A stretch of DNA of 17,156 bases, taken from positions 1 through 17,156 of the forward strand of contig PLTL01000214.1 of NCBI GenBank assembly GCA_003164475.1, in the 5' to 3' direction. Shown one piece after another: positions 8,216-15,065 of the stretch (the first letter of the stretch is position 1; every line of letters starts with the position of its first letter). The notes below the pieces were generated by a model. That model worked only from the letters and a program-made list of their open reading frames with translations, did not search any database and was not told the origin of the DNA. The stretch is from Candidatus Dormiibacterota bacterium. Its GTDB lineage: Bacteria > Chloroflexota > Dormibacteria > UBA8260 > Bog-877. The position numbers were made by a program, and so were the translations under genes.

Positions 8216-8537
8216 AGATCCGTGAGAGCCGCATGGCCAGGCCCATGTCGCCTTTGACCTTGAGCTTGCCGGTCATGAAGGCCATGGTCCCGTCCAGCCG
8301 CCCGGTCATCAGCTTGACGAAGTTCTGGTCGCCGATGCTGATGGTGATGTTGGGGCTGGTGTCGCGGCCGCTGAAGACCTGGCAGGCGGCGTCCTTGATC
8401 TGGGCGTACCAGAGCCCGCCCTGGTCCCCGGAGATGTCGAACTGGAAGGTCGCGTCGAGACCCTCGGCCTTGTCAGCCTGAAACGCGCCCGGGATCTTTT
8501 CGATGATCTCCTGCGGTGTCAGTTCCGCCTCGCTCAA
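8193..8537 (-). CDS. SCP2 sterol-carrier-domain protein
   Basis: Small single-domain protein of 114 residues. Features typical of the SCP2 lipid-binding fold are ATFQFDISGDQGGLWYAQIK, then ITISIGDQNFVKLMTGRLDG and the TGKLKVKGDMGLAMRLSRIF helix, which shapes the hydrophobic tunnel. No signal peptide, so it should be cytoplasmic, binding fatty acyl or isoprenoid-type lipids; the ligand is unknown. I chose TTG 8537 because GGAGG lies 7 bases upstream of it. ATG 8567, ten codons earlier, has no ribosome binding site. It follows the SDR gene on the same strand after about 70 bases and is probably co-transcribed. Its last 23 bases lie inside the convergent helicase gene, leaving no room for a separate terminator. 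Confidence 0.87.
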   Translation of the reverse strand: MSEAELTPQEIIEKIPGAFQADKAEGLDATFQFDISGDQGGLWYAQIKDAACQVFSGRDTSPNITISIGDQNFVKLMTGRLDGTMAFMTGKLKVKGDMGLAMRLSRIFKLPGSA

Positions 8538-8544
8538 TGGGGAT

Positions 8545-8549
8545 CCTCC
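8545..8549 (-). promoter_or_regulatory. Ribosome binding site deciding the TTG start of the SCP2 gene
   Basis: Reads GGAGG on the minus strand, 7 bases before TTG 8537. It lies inside the longer frame that begins at ATG 8567, so it argues for the shorter TTG-started protein. Confidence 0.65.
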
Positions 8550-8607
8550 GCTTGAATGTTGGTCCATCCCGGGTTGACCCCGGCCAGGGCCGCCGCACTT
8601 GCGCCGG

Positions 8608-9537
8608 TCAAGCCGCCCGCCTGGGCCGGCGACTGGGCCGCTTCAGATAGCCGAGGTTGCCTCGCATCGGTCTGGGTTCGAAGCCAAAGTCGAGGCGCAC
8701 TGCATCCAGCCGGGTGATGTTGGGCTGGGCCAGCATGTCCAGCTGCTGGGCGGTAACCAAGGGGTCTTCCAGCAGCCTGTCCATGACCATCGCCACCGGC
8801 CGGATCAGTCGGGGGTCGAGGTGGAGCGCCGTGCGCTTCGAGCCCCCGAAGCGCTCCTTGCCGATCGCCTCCGCGATGGCGAAGACGATCTCCTCCAGGG
8901 TCGGTTGCTCGGGGCCGCCGATCTCGTAGAGATGGCGGGCCCGGGGCTGCTCCTCGACCGCCAGGAGCAGGCAGCGGGCGACGTCGTCGGCGGAGATGGG
9001 CTGGAACACCGCCGAGCCGTCCCCGGGGATCACCAGGAAGGGGGAGGGCAGGCTGAGGGCGTCGGCCAGATGGTTGAAGAACCCCCGGCCCTCGCCGAAG
9101 ATCACCGAGGAGCGGACCACGACCCACTCCAGGGAGCTGGCGGCCACGGCCTGCTCGCCCTCCCACTTGCTGAAGAGATAGGGGAAGCTCGGGTCGGGAT
9201 CCGCTCCGATGGCGCTGAACTGCACCATCCGTCTGACCCCGGCGCGGGCGGCCGCGGCGACGACGTTGGTGGTGCCGCAGGCGTTGACCGCCTCGAACGT
9301 CTGGTACCCGCGCGGGCGGATCACCGCCGCCAGATTGACCACGGCGTCGGCGGATTGGAAGGCCTGGTCCAGGCCCTCTCCGCTGACGACGTCCCCAAAA
9401 GTGGGGAGGAGGCCGGGAGGCAGGGTGGCCGAGCGCTCCCCACGCCCGACCACCCTGATCTCGTGCCCGGCTGACAGCAGGCTGGGGAGCAGGTGGGAGC
9501 CGACCAGGCCCGTCCCCCCGACTACGGCTACCCGCAA
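8608..9537 (-). CDS. NAD(P)-binding atypical SDR protein, NDUFA9-like
   Basis: 309 residues from TTG 9537. The Rossmann nucleotide-binding loop GGTGLVG is at residues 7-13, followed by the second strand IRVVGRG. VVNLAAVIRPRG and VNACGTTNVVAAAARAGVRR are typical of extended or atypical short-chain dehydrogenases. FSAIGADPDPSFPYLFSKWEGE carries a Y120-x3-K124 pair. The C-terminal part (VFQPISADDVARCLLLAVE, YEIGGPEQPTLEEIV) is the substrate-binding lobe seen in the NDUFA9/complex I 39-kDa-like branch. Members are poorly characterised; proposed roles are quinone- or lipid-related redox chemistry or an NADPH-binding structural role. GGGAGG (9544-9549) lies 6 bases before the TTG and supports that start. 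The SCP2 lipid-binding gene follows, which fits a lipid-linked role, but the substrate cannot be read from sequence. The C-terminus is strongly basic (KRPSRRPRRAA). Confidence 0.86.
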   Translation of the reverse strand: MRVAVVGGTGLVGSHLLPSLLSAGHEIRVVGRGERSATLPPGLLPTFGDVVSGEGLDQAFQSADAVVNLAAVIRPRGYQTFEAVNACGTTNVVAAAARAGVRRMVQFSAIGADPDPSFPYLFSKWEGEQAVAASSLEWVVVRSSVIFGEGRGFFNHLADALSLPSPFLVIPGDGSAVFQPISADDVARCLLLAVEEQPRARHLYEIGGPEQPTLEEIVFAIAEAIGKERFGGSKRTALHLDPRLIRPVAMVMDRLLEDPLVTAQQLDMLAQPNITRLDAVRLDFGFEPRPMRGNLGYLKRPSRRPRRAA

Positions 9538-9564
9538 GGTCTGCCTCCCGCTATGACTTCGCGA

Positions 9565-9912
9565 TCAGGGACGCTTGGCGACGCGGCGGCGGGGGACGGC
9601 CTTACCGGCCACCGAGGCCTTGAGGCTCGAGGCGGGGTAGAAGCGCACCTTCTGGGAGGCCGGCACCTGGACCATCTCCTGAGTTTGGGGATTGCGCCTC
9701 AGGCCGGCGGCGGTCTGACGGACCTTCCAGCGGCCAAAGCCAGCGACGGAGACCTCTCTGCCCTGCTCGAGCTCGCCGCCGATGATCTGGAAGATTAGCT
9801 TGAGGGTGTCGTCGGCAAGCACAAAACTTGAGAAAAACGGCTCTCGTTCGCCGCTCTCATTCTCGAACTTGATCTTGGTCTGCAGGGTCTTGGCCAGCTC
9901 GCGGCGATTCAT
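9565..9912 (-). CDS. HU/IHF-family nucleoid DNA-binding protein
   Basis: 115 residues from ATG 9912, preceded by AGGAGG (9922-9927), which decides this start over the longer frame opening at 9960. The N-terminus MNRRELAKTLQTK is the usual first helix. GREVSVAGFGRWKVR (51-65) is the HU signature region, and RRNPQTQEMVQVPAS (72-86) is the DNA-intercalating beta arm with its conserved RNPQT and proline. It ends in a basic tail (KAVPRRRVAKRP) of the kind seen on some actinobacterial HU proteins. It differs from ordinary HU in a longer segment between helices 1 and 2 (KFENESGEREPFFSSFVLADD), so it may be a specialised paralogue. It dimerises and bends DNA in the nucleoid. It is divergent from the SOS-controlled imuA; no LexA box lies on its own promoter side. 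Confidence 0.9.
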   Translation of the reverse strand: MNRRELAKTLQTKIKFENESGEREPFFSSFVLADDTLKLIFQIIGGELEQGREVSVAGFGRWKVRQTAAGLRRNPQTQEMVQVPASQKVRFYPASSLKASVAGKAVPRRRVAKRP

Positions 9913-9921
9913 GGGTGATTT

Positions 9922-9927
9922 CCTCCT
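9922..9927 (-). promoter_or_regulatory. Ribosome binding site of the HU gene
   Basis: Reads AGGAGG on the minus strand, 9 bases before ATG 9912. It selects the start MNRRELAK over the 16-codon longer reading from 9960. Confidence 0.7.
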
Positions 9928-9957
9928 TGGGGGTGAACTGAAACGTTCGCGGTGACG

Positions 9958-9977
9958 CATGAATACTCATGAATACT
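9958..9977. repeat. Tandem 10-bp direct repeat in the HU promoter
   Basis: CATGAATACT occurs twice in a row (9958-9967 and 9968-9977), exactly one helical turn apart, in an AT-rich patch that stands out from its surroundings. It overlaps the predicted -10 and start region of the HU promoter, so it could bind a regulator as a tandem dimer. The repeat is seen directly; the operator role is inferred. Confidence 0.5.
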
Positions 9978-9991
9978 AAGGAAAAAGTCAA
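9963..9991 (-). promoter_or_regulatory. Predicted promoter of the HU gene
   Basis: On the minus strand, TTGACT (9986-9991) is a near-perfect -35. With a 17-bp spacer the -10 is GAGTAT (9963-9968), with start of transcription near 9956 and a leader of about 45 bases that includes the AGGAGG site. The -10 is a weak match, so its exact register is uncertain. Confidence 0.45.
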
Positions 9992-10340
9992 GTCCCGTGC
10001 AGTGCTGCAAGGGCTCCTTGGCGGCGCCACCGGTTTCCCCCGCCGGCCGGCCCAGCAATCGGGGGATCTGGGGGCCGGCGGCCGGCACCGGGTTCGCGCC
10101 GGAGCCGGGCGTCCGGGGGTGGCTGGCCTCGAGCTCTTCGGGGGCTGGCAGATCGCCGGGCTGGTGGCGGGCGGGGGTGGCCGCCGTGGTCTCCTGGGGA
10201 GGGATCCTCCCCGGCGAGGGGTCTCTTCGGGCCAACTCGCTGGACCAAGCGCTGTTTGCACCGGGCCTGGGGACGCGACCAGGGAGAAACGTGAGGGCCT
10301 CGAGGGTGTCCCTGGCCTCCCCCCGCGCTCGCCGGGGAGC
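9992..10340. other. Divergent intergenic region between the HU and imuA promoters
   Basis: About 350 GC-rich bases between the HU -35 box and the imuA -35 box. The open frames here (for example plus strand 9969-10349) are Gly/Arg/Pro-rich without recognisable domains or good start signals. GCCGGC-rich inverted patches occur around 10040-10095. I see no RNA gene and no convincing small gene. Confidence 0.5.
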
Positions 10341-10369
10341 TTGCTCTAGCGAACATGTGTTCGTACAAT
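10341..10369 (+). promoter_or_regulatory. imuA promoter with the LexA operator in its spacer
   Basis: The -35 is TTGCTC (10341-10346), the spacer is exactly 17 bp, and the -10 is TACAAT (10364-10369, one mismatch to TATAAT). The LexA box fills spacer positions 10350-10363 and touches the -10, so bound LexA would block RNA polymerase directly. The predicted start of transcription is near 10376, giving a leader of about 63 bases before GTG 10439. Confidence 0.75.
10350..10363. promoter_or_regulatory. SOS box (LexA operator) upstream of imuA
   Basis: CGAACATGTGTTCG fits the Gram-positive LexA consensus CGAAC-N4-GTTCG exactly, with six of seven base pairs symmetrical. It implies that imuA, imuB and the coupled small gene are induced by DNA damage after LexA cleavage. 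LexA itself is not encoded in the window. Confidence 0.9.
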
Positions 10370-10438
10370 TTTGGGGTGCCCGGAGGGTAGCCCTGGCTCC
10401 ACCGGTGCCGTTCCAAACCTCGCACGGATGGTTTTCCG

Positions 10439-11251
10439 GTGTCATCAGAGCTGGCTCGACGGGAGGAGGGGAGACCCCAATGGCAGGGACCGGTGGCGCT
10501 GGAGCCGGCCCTGGCCACACTGAACCGGCGCTATGGCCGGGAGGTGGTCCGGGCTGGGGCCCCGGCCCGACTCCTGGGGCTTTCGACGGGGGTTGGGGAG
10601 CTGGACGGCATCACCGGCTGCCAGGGGCTGCCCCAGGGCCGGATCAGCCGGTTGGTCGGCGAGCCCTCCTCGGGGGCGTTTGACCTGGGGCTGGTGCTGG
10701 CGGCTGAGGTCTCTCGGTCCGCCCCGGTGGCCCTGGTCGACTTCACCCTGGGTGTCTTCCCCGGTGACATCGAGGCCTATGGAGGCGACCTCGACAACTG
10801 CTGGCTGGTCCGCCCCAGACGGCCGGTGGAGGGGTGGTCAGCGGCCCGAACCCTGGCCAAGGCGGGGGTGGGGATGTGCATTTTGGTGGCCGAGGATTGG
10901 TCTCGAATCACTTCCGGGGCCGCCCCCGCAGCTCTGTTGGCGGCGCTCTCAGAGGGAGTCTCAGCCGGTCTGGTGCTGGGAGGGCAACTGCTCCCGGCCG
11001 CCCTCCGGGAGCGGGTCTGCCTGGAGCTGGAGTGCCGACGTCTGGATTGGGATTTGACCCACGGGGACGTCTGTGGCCTCCGGATGGAGGCACGGGTCAC
11101 CCGCAGCCACCTGAGTGCTCCCGGGGCTCGCTGCCGGTTGCGGCTCAGCTTCCCGAGGCCCTATCCGATCCGGGCTGGTCTGGTCGGTCTGGCTGAGGAG
11201 GAGGTCGATGAGGATGAGGGGCTGCTCCGGATGGCCGGGAGCAGCCGATGA
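10439..11251 (+). CDS. imuA: ImuA-like RecA-fold mutasome protein
   Basis: 270 residues from GTG 10439; a GGATGG 7 bases upstream may serve as ribosome binding site. The core matches RecA strand for strand. STGVGELDGITGCQGLPQGR (49-68) corresponds to the RecA stretch before the P-loop, and RLVGEPSSGAFDLG (71-84) to RecA EIYGPESSGKT, with the Walker A Lys-Thr replaced by Ala80-Phe81. ALVDFTLGVFPGDIEAYGGD and LDNCWLVRP match RecA IDAEHALDP and DNLLVSQP. It therefore has the fold but probably cannot bind or hydrolyse ATP in the usual way. ImuA proteins act with ImuB and DnaE2 in damage-induced mutagenesis, binding partner proteins rather than DNA ends. It overlaps imuB as ATGA and lies under a LexA-controlled promoter. 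Divergence is high, so the name rests on the fold plus gene context. Confidence 0.85.
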   Translation: MSSELARREEGRPQWQGPVALEPALATLNRRYGREVVRAGAPARLLGLSTGVGELDGITGCQGLPQGRISRLVGEPSSGAFDLGLVLAAEVSRSAPVALVDFTLGVFPGDIEAYGGDLDNCWLVRPRRPVEGWSAARTLAKAGVGMCILVAEDWSRITSGAAPAALLAALSEGVSAGLVLGGQLLPAALRERVCLELECRRLDWDLTHGDVCGLRMEARVTRSHLSAPGARCRLRLSFPRPYPIRAGLVGLAEEEVDEDEGLLRMAGSSR

Positions 11252-12477
11252 CCCGGGCTGGTGCCCGGCGGCTGGCCTGCCTTGCCTTCCCCCACCTCGC
11301 CCTGGTGCTGGCCTGGCGTGCCCACCCCGAGCTGAGGGGGGAGCCGGTGCTGTTGGGGGGCCGGGGTCCGGGCGGCGGCCAGGTGGTGATGGCGGCTTCC
11401 CCGCCGGCCCTGGCGCTGGGGGTCAGGGCCGGCCAGGACTGGCGCCGGGCCGAGCTCCTCTGCCCCTTAGCGGCTCGGCTACCGGTCGATCTGGGCACGC
11501 TGGCGGAGTTGCGGCGGAGCGCCAGGCTGGCCCTGGCCGGTTGCAGCCCCTTGGTGGAGTGGACCGACGATACCACTGCCTATGTCGATCTCAGCGGCAG
11601 CGACCCGCTCGGGCGCCAGGAGGGTGCCCGGGCCGCTCAGTGCGGCAGGGCCCTCCAGGAGGTCTTGGGGGTCACCCTCAGCGTGGGGGTGGGGCAGTCC
11701 CGCTTCGTGTCCTGGGTGGCCGCCCGGGTCGCCGATCCCGGCCGGGTGCGGGTGGTTCCGCAGGGGAGGGCGGCCGAGTCCCTGGCCAGCTGGCCGGTCA
11801 CAGAGCTGCCGATCATGGGCGAGACCGCAGAGCGGCTGCTCCGGTTCGGGCTGCGCACCTGCGGCGACTGCGCGGCCATCACCATGGCCGACCTGCAGCG
11901 GCAGTTCGGGCCGGAGGGGATCCTGCTCCACCGGCTCTGCCGGGGCCTGGACTTGGCCGAGATCGACCCTGGGCGCGAGCCGCCTCCCTGCGGCGTTCGC
12001 CGCTCCCTGGCGGGGGGAGTGGAAGACTCCGAGTCGCTTCGCTTCGGCGCCGCCGAGCTGGCCCGGGGCCTGGCCGAGGAGCTGGCCCGGCAGGGACGGG
12101 CGGCAGGGCGGATCCGGCTGACCTTGCGTGGTGAGGGGGGGGGCCGGCTGGGGGAGCGCGCCTGGTGGAGCGAGGTCGCGCCCTCCCAGCCGATGGCCAC
12201 CGCCGAGGAGCTGATGGGCCCGCTGCTGAGCCTGTTCGGCAGACTCCATCCCCCCATCCCGATCACGGTGGTGGAGCTCGAGGCCCTGGACCTGGTTGCG
12301 CCCCCGGCCAGCCAGATCGGGATGTGGCAGGGACGGGTGGCGGATCGCGAGGTGATCCAGCGGGCGGTCAACCGGCTCCACGACCGGTTCGGCAAGGGGC
12401 TGGTCTGGCGGGTCGAGGTGCGCCCGGGTCACCCCGGGGACGTCCCCGAGGAGCGGCTCAGCTGGAGCTCCAGTTGA
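11248..12477 (+). CDS. imuB: ImuB, catalytically inactive Y-family polymerase homologue
   Basis: 409 residues; its ATG overlaps the imuA stop (ATGA). The Y-family layout is visible: the N-terminal strand LACLAFPHLALVLAWR, where active DinB has the metal-binding Asp; then EWTDDTTAYVDLSG (104-117), where DinB has the catalytic DEAYLD; and LSVGVGQSRFVSWVAARVAD, the usual nucleotide-binding/palm helix. The helix-hairpin-helix region GLRTCGDCAAI and a little-finger domain follow. The catalytic carboxylates are absent: Asp of motif I is replaced around A13-F14, and Asp-Glu of motif III by T109-T110. This is as expected for ImuB, which serves as an adaptor. SQIGMWQG with Q356 resembles the beta-clamp-binding motif QLPLWG of mycobacterial ImuB. 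Its predicted role is to dock ImuA and DnaE2 on the clamp at lesions. It is co-expressed with imuA under LexA control. Confidence 0.92.
   Translation: MTRAGARRLACLAFPHLALVLAWRAHPELRGEPVLLGGRGPGGGQVVMAASPPALALGVRAGQDWRRAELLCPLAARLPVDLGTLAELRRSARLALAGCSPLVEWTDDTTAYVDLSGSDPLGRQEGARAAQCGRALQEVLGVTLSVGVGQSRFVSWVAARVADPGRVRVVPQGRAAESLASWPVTELPIMGETAERLLRFGLRTCGDCAAITMADLQRQFGPEGILLHRLCRGLDLAEIDPGREPPPCGVRRSLAGGVEDSESLRFGAAELARGLAEELARQGRAAGRIRLTLRGEGGGRLGERAWWSEVAPSQPMATAEELMGPLLSLFGRLHPPIPITVVELEALDLVAPPASQIGMWQGRVADREVIQRAVNRLHDRFGKGLVWRVEVRPGHPGDVPEERLSWSSS
12464..12467 (+). promoter_or_regulatory. Ribosome binding site for the small gene after imuB
   Basis: GGAG, 6 bases before TTG 12474, inside the last codons of imuB. 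Together with the TTGA stop/start overlap it fixes the start of the small gene. Confidence 0.6.
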
Positions 12478-12722
12478 CCCGGATCGAGGTTCGCTGCGGG
12501 GGACCGCTCGGAGAGCCGGCGGCGGTGGAGCTGGGCGGTGGCTGGATGGAGGTGACGGCGGTGGTGGAGAGCTGGTGGGTCGAGGTCGGATGGTGGCGGG
12601 CACTGCCCGAACGCCCGGTTCGCCGTCGCTGCTGGCGAGTACTGCTCTCCAACGGCAGCTGCCTGGACCTGCGCTGGGACCAGCTGTCCAACAGCTGGGA
12701 TCTGGAGAGAGGCTGGGGATGA
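12474..12722 (+). CDS. Small Trp-rich mutasome-linked protein (DUF6504-like)
   Basis: 82 residues beginning MTRIEVRCGGPLGEPAAVEL and ending SNSWDLERGWG. It starts at TTG 12474, whose TTGA overlaps the imuB stop and which has GGAG 6 bases upstream, so translation is coupled to imuB. It contains nine tryptophans, with WMEVTAVVESWWVEVGWWRA and RRRCWRVLLSNGSCLDLRWD as the core. The alternating hydrophobic pattern suggests a small beta-sheet or barrel domain. It recalls the DUF6504 family, which as I remember it occurs next to or fused to ImuB-type polymerases in Actinobacteria; that family call is from memory and unverified. There is no catalytic signature, signal peptide or membrane segment. From context it may be an accessory or stabilising subunit of the ImuA-ImuB-DnaE2 complex. 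That the gene is real is well supported; its function is not known. Confidence 0.8.
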   Translation: MTRIEVRCGGPLGEPAAVELGGGWMEVTAVVESWWVEVGWWRALPERPVRRRCWRVLLSNGSCLDLRWDQLSNSWDLERGWG

Positions 12723-12741
12723 GGTTAACGGCGCCATCTGC

Positions 12742-12747
12742 TAGCGT
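12742..12747 (+). promoter_or_regulatory. Possible -10 box for a leaderless ftsH transcript
   Basis: TAGCGT fits the actinobacterial TANNNT -10 pattern and ends 6 bases before ATG 12754, so transcription would begin on the A of the start codon. There is no Shine-Dalgarno sequence before this ATG, and no convincing -35. ftsH may therefore have its own promoter in addition to read-through from imuA-imuB. Confidence 0.45.
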
Positions 12748-12753
12748 GCCCTC

Positions 12754-14754
12754 ATGCCCGACCGTCCGGCCACCTCGGCCTCCGGCCCCAACCAGGGTCC
12801 CACCTCCGGCGGTCGCCTGCCTCTGAGGCGGCGGCCGCTCTGGGCCTGGATGCCGCTGCTGGTGGTCCTGGCCGTGAACCTGCTGGTGGTGAACGTCTTC
12901 TTCGCCCCCCCCTCTCCCAAGACCATCGCCCTGCCCTACAACGTCTTCGTCAGCGACGTCAGCAAGAATGACGTCCGCAGCATCACCAGCACCTCGGACA
13001 CCATTCAGGGGACCTTCCAGCACCTGACCGGGGTCTCGGCCAGCTCCAAGAGCAAGGCCAGGTACTTCACCACCCAGCTGCCCAGCTTCGCCGGCGGCGG
13101 CCTCGAGGCCCTGCTGGTGCAGCACCACGTGACCATCAACGCCGAGAACCCCAATCCCCCGACCCCGCTCTGGGAGGAGGCGCTCTTCAGCTTCGGGCCC
13201 ACCCTCCTCATCGTCTTCGGCTTCCTCTACCTGATGCGACGGGCCGCCGCCAGCGCCGGCGGGGGCCTGTTCAGCATGGGGCGCAGCCAGGCCCGCCTCT
13301 ACGACGCCGAGCGGCCTGCCACCACCTTCGCCGACGTGGCCGGGATCGAGGAGGCCGAGGAGGAGCTGGAGGAGATCGTGGACTTTCTCCGCCAGCCCGC
13401 CAAGTACCAGCGGCTGGGGGGGACCGTGCCCAAGGGGGTCCTGCTGGTGGGGCTGCCTGGCACCGGCAAAACGCTCCTGGCCAGGGCGGTGGCGGGTGAG
13501 GCCAAGGTGCCCTTCTTCAGCCTCTCAGCGTCAGAGTTCATCGAGATGATCGTGGGGGTGGGGGCATCGCGGGTCCGCGACCTATTCGCCAAGGCCCGCG
13601 AGGCGGCCCCGGCGATCATCTTCATCGACGAGCTGGATGCGATTGGCCGGAGCCGGGGGGTGGGGGCCAGCTTCGGCGGCCACGACGAGCGGGAGCAGAC
13701 CCTCAACCAGATCCTCACCGAGATGGACGGCTTCGACTCCCGGGAGGGCGTGATCGTCCTGGCCGCCAGTAACCGGGCCGATGTGCTAGATCCCGCCCTC
13801 CTCCGCCCGGGCCGCTTCGACCGGCGGGTGATGGTCCAGCCCCCGGACCGGGTGGGCCGGAGCGCCATCCTCAAGATCCACACCCGGGGGGTGCCCTTGG
13901 GGGCCGACGTGAACCTGGACAACCTGGCCTCGCAGACGCCGGGGCTGGTCGGGGCCGAGCTGCGCAACCTGGTCAACGAGGCGGCCCTGCTGGCGGCGCG
14001 ACGGGACCGCAAGGCGGTGACCCAGGTCGACTTCACCGATGCTCTGCAGAAGGTGCTGCTGGGGGCGGCGAGGCGGATCGTTCTCTCCGAGGAGGACCGG
14101 CGCCGGACCGCCTGCCACGAGAGCGGCCATGCCCTGCTGGGACTGCTGGTGCCCGAGGCGGACCCAGTCCGCAGGGTCTCCATCGTGCCCCGAGGCAGGG
14201 CGCTGGGGGTCACGGTGCAATCTCCCGTCGACGACCGCCAGAACTACCCCGAGACCTATCTCCGGGCCCGGATCGTGGGGGCGCTCGGCGGCAGGGCCGC
14301 CGAGAAGCTGGTCTACGACGTGGTCACCACCGGGGCCGAGAACGACCTCCAGCAGGTGACCATCATCGCTCGGCAGATGGTGGTGCACTGGGGGATGAGC
14401 CCGCTGGTGGGGCCGCTCAGCCTCGCCGACGAGACCGATACCCAGGCGCTGATGATTCCCCAGCGGCCCTACAGCGAGGCCACCGCCGAGGTGATCGACT
14501 CCGAGGTCAAGCGGATCGTCGAGGAGTGCTTCAGCGAGGCCTGCCAGCTGCTCGGGGAGAACCGGGACAAGCTCGAGGCACTGACCCAGGCGCTGCTGCG
14601 CGACGAGTCCCTGGACGAGGAGGAGATCCTCCTGGTCACCGGCTTGCCGGGCAAGCCGGTCATTCCCGTCACCCGGCCGGACCTCGTGGTCACCGAGGCG
14701 CCGTCCCTGCTGGAGCCGGCGCTCCCGACCTCGCCGGTGCGTCTCCCCGACTAG
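12754..14754 (+). CDS. ftsH: FtsH-family membrane AAA+ zinc metalloprotease, divergent
   Basis: 666 residues. Transmembrane helix about 29-50, an extracytoplasmic domain of about 90 residues, second transmembrane helix about 143-161, then AAA+ module and protease. Walker A is GLPGTGKT (233-240; GPPGTGKT is usual), Walker B IIFIDELD (288-295), and the second region of homology [19 protein letters not shown] is intact. Zinc site HESGH at 455-459, with third ligand D531 in GAENDLQQ. FtsH hexamers pull membrane and soluble proteins into a proteolytic chamber using ATP. The pore loop reads EMIVGVG (I266) instead of the conserved EMFVGVG, so the substrate-gripping Phe is replaced. It starts 31 bases after the small mutasome gene on the same strand and lacks a Shine-Dalgarno. 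The C-terminus is short and lacks obvious low-complexity repeats. This is possibly a second, specialised FtsH rather than the housekeeping copy; the window cannot show whether another exists. Confidence 0.95.
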   Translation: MPDRPATSASGPNQGPTSGGRLPLRRRPLWAWMPLLVVLAVNLLVVNVFFAPPSPKTIALPYNVFVSDVSKNDVRSITSTSDTIQGTFQHLTGVSASSKSKARYFTTQLPSFAGGGLEALLVQHHVTINAENPNPPTPLWEEALFSFGPTLLIVFGFLYLMRRAAASAGGGLFSMGRSQARLYDAERPATTFADVAGIEEAEEELEEIVDFLRQPAKYQRLGGTVPKGVLLVGLPGTGKTLLARAVAGEAKVPFFSLSASEFIEMIVGVGASRVRDLFAKAREAAPAIIFIDELDAIGRSRGVGASFGGHDEREQTLNQILTEMDGFDSREGVIVLAASNRADVLDPALLRPGRFDRRVMVQPPDRVGRSAILKIHTRGVPLGADVNLDNLASQTPGLVGAELRNLVNEAALLAARRDRKAVTQVDFTDALQKVLLGAARRIVLSEEDRRRTACHESGHALLGLLVPEADPVRRVSIVPRGRALGVTVQSPVDDRQNYPETYLRARIVGALGGRAAEKLVYDVVTTGAENDLQQVTIIARQMVVHWGMSPLVGPLSLADETDTQALMIPQRPYSEATAEVIDSEVKRIVEECFSEACQLLGENRDKLEALTQALLRDESLDEEEILLVTGLPGKPVIPVTRPDLVVTEAPSLLEPALPTSPVRLPD

Positions 14755-14816
14755 CACCGGATCCGCATCGCCGGCTGGAGCACTGGGTCCCGCTGGGCTG
14801 GCCGGGGATCCACTGG

Positions 14817-14834
14817 GCCTGTCCCGAGACAGGC
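14817..14834 (+). terminator. Small hairpin after ftsH, possible terminator
   Basis: GCCTGTC, loop CCGA, then GACAGGC: a perfect 7-bp stem about 62 bases after the ftsH stop. No T-run follows, so termination is only a guess. Confidence 0.35.
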
Positions 14835-15065
14835 GCAGCGGTCAGGAAGATGCTGGCAACGGACCGCCCTGGGCTGGTTCCTGGAAGATCGGCTTGGGGA
14901 GGGCCTCGCGGAGCCCGTCGGTCCGGTCCCGAGCGGGCAGCCGGTGGACGTCGGGCGGCTTGGGCAGGATCCCGAAGACCTGGCGGGTGCTGCCCTTGCC
15001 TTCAATGCGGGGCCGGGTCCTCCAGGCCTCGGGGCAGGTTCGGGCGATCGGCAGGGATGTCCAGC

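Noticed and set aside
9938..9952. CGCGAACGTTT-like sequence on the minus strand as an SOS box for the HU gene
   Set aside because: The two halves lack the required 4-base centre and the second half is incomplete, so it does not fit CGAAC-N4-GTTCG.
9969..10349. Plus-strand frame between the HU and imuA promoters
   Set aside because: Begins inside the HU promoter repeats, has no ribosome binding site and a Gly/Arg-rich product, and ends at the imuA promoter.
11479..13128. 549-codon minus-strand open frame opposite imuB, the small gene and ftsH
   Set aside because: Covers three genes with firm family motifs on the other strand. The product is Gly/Pro/Gln/Arg-rich filler with no domain.
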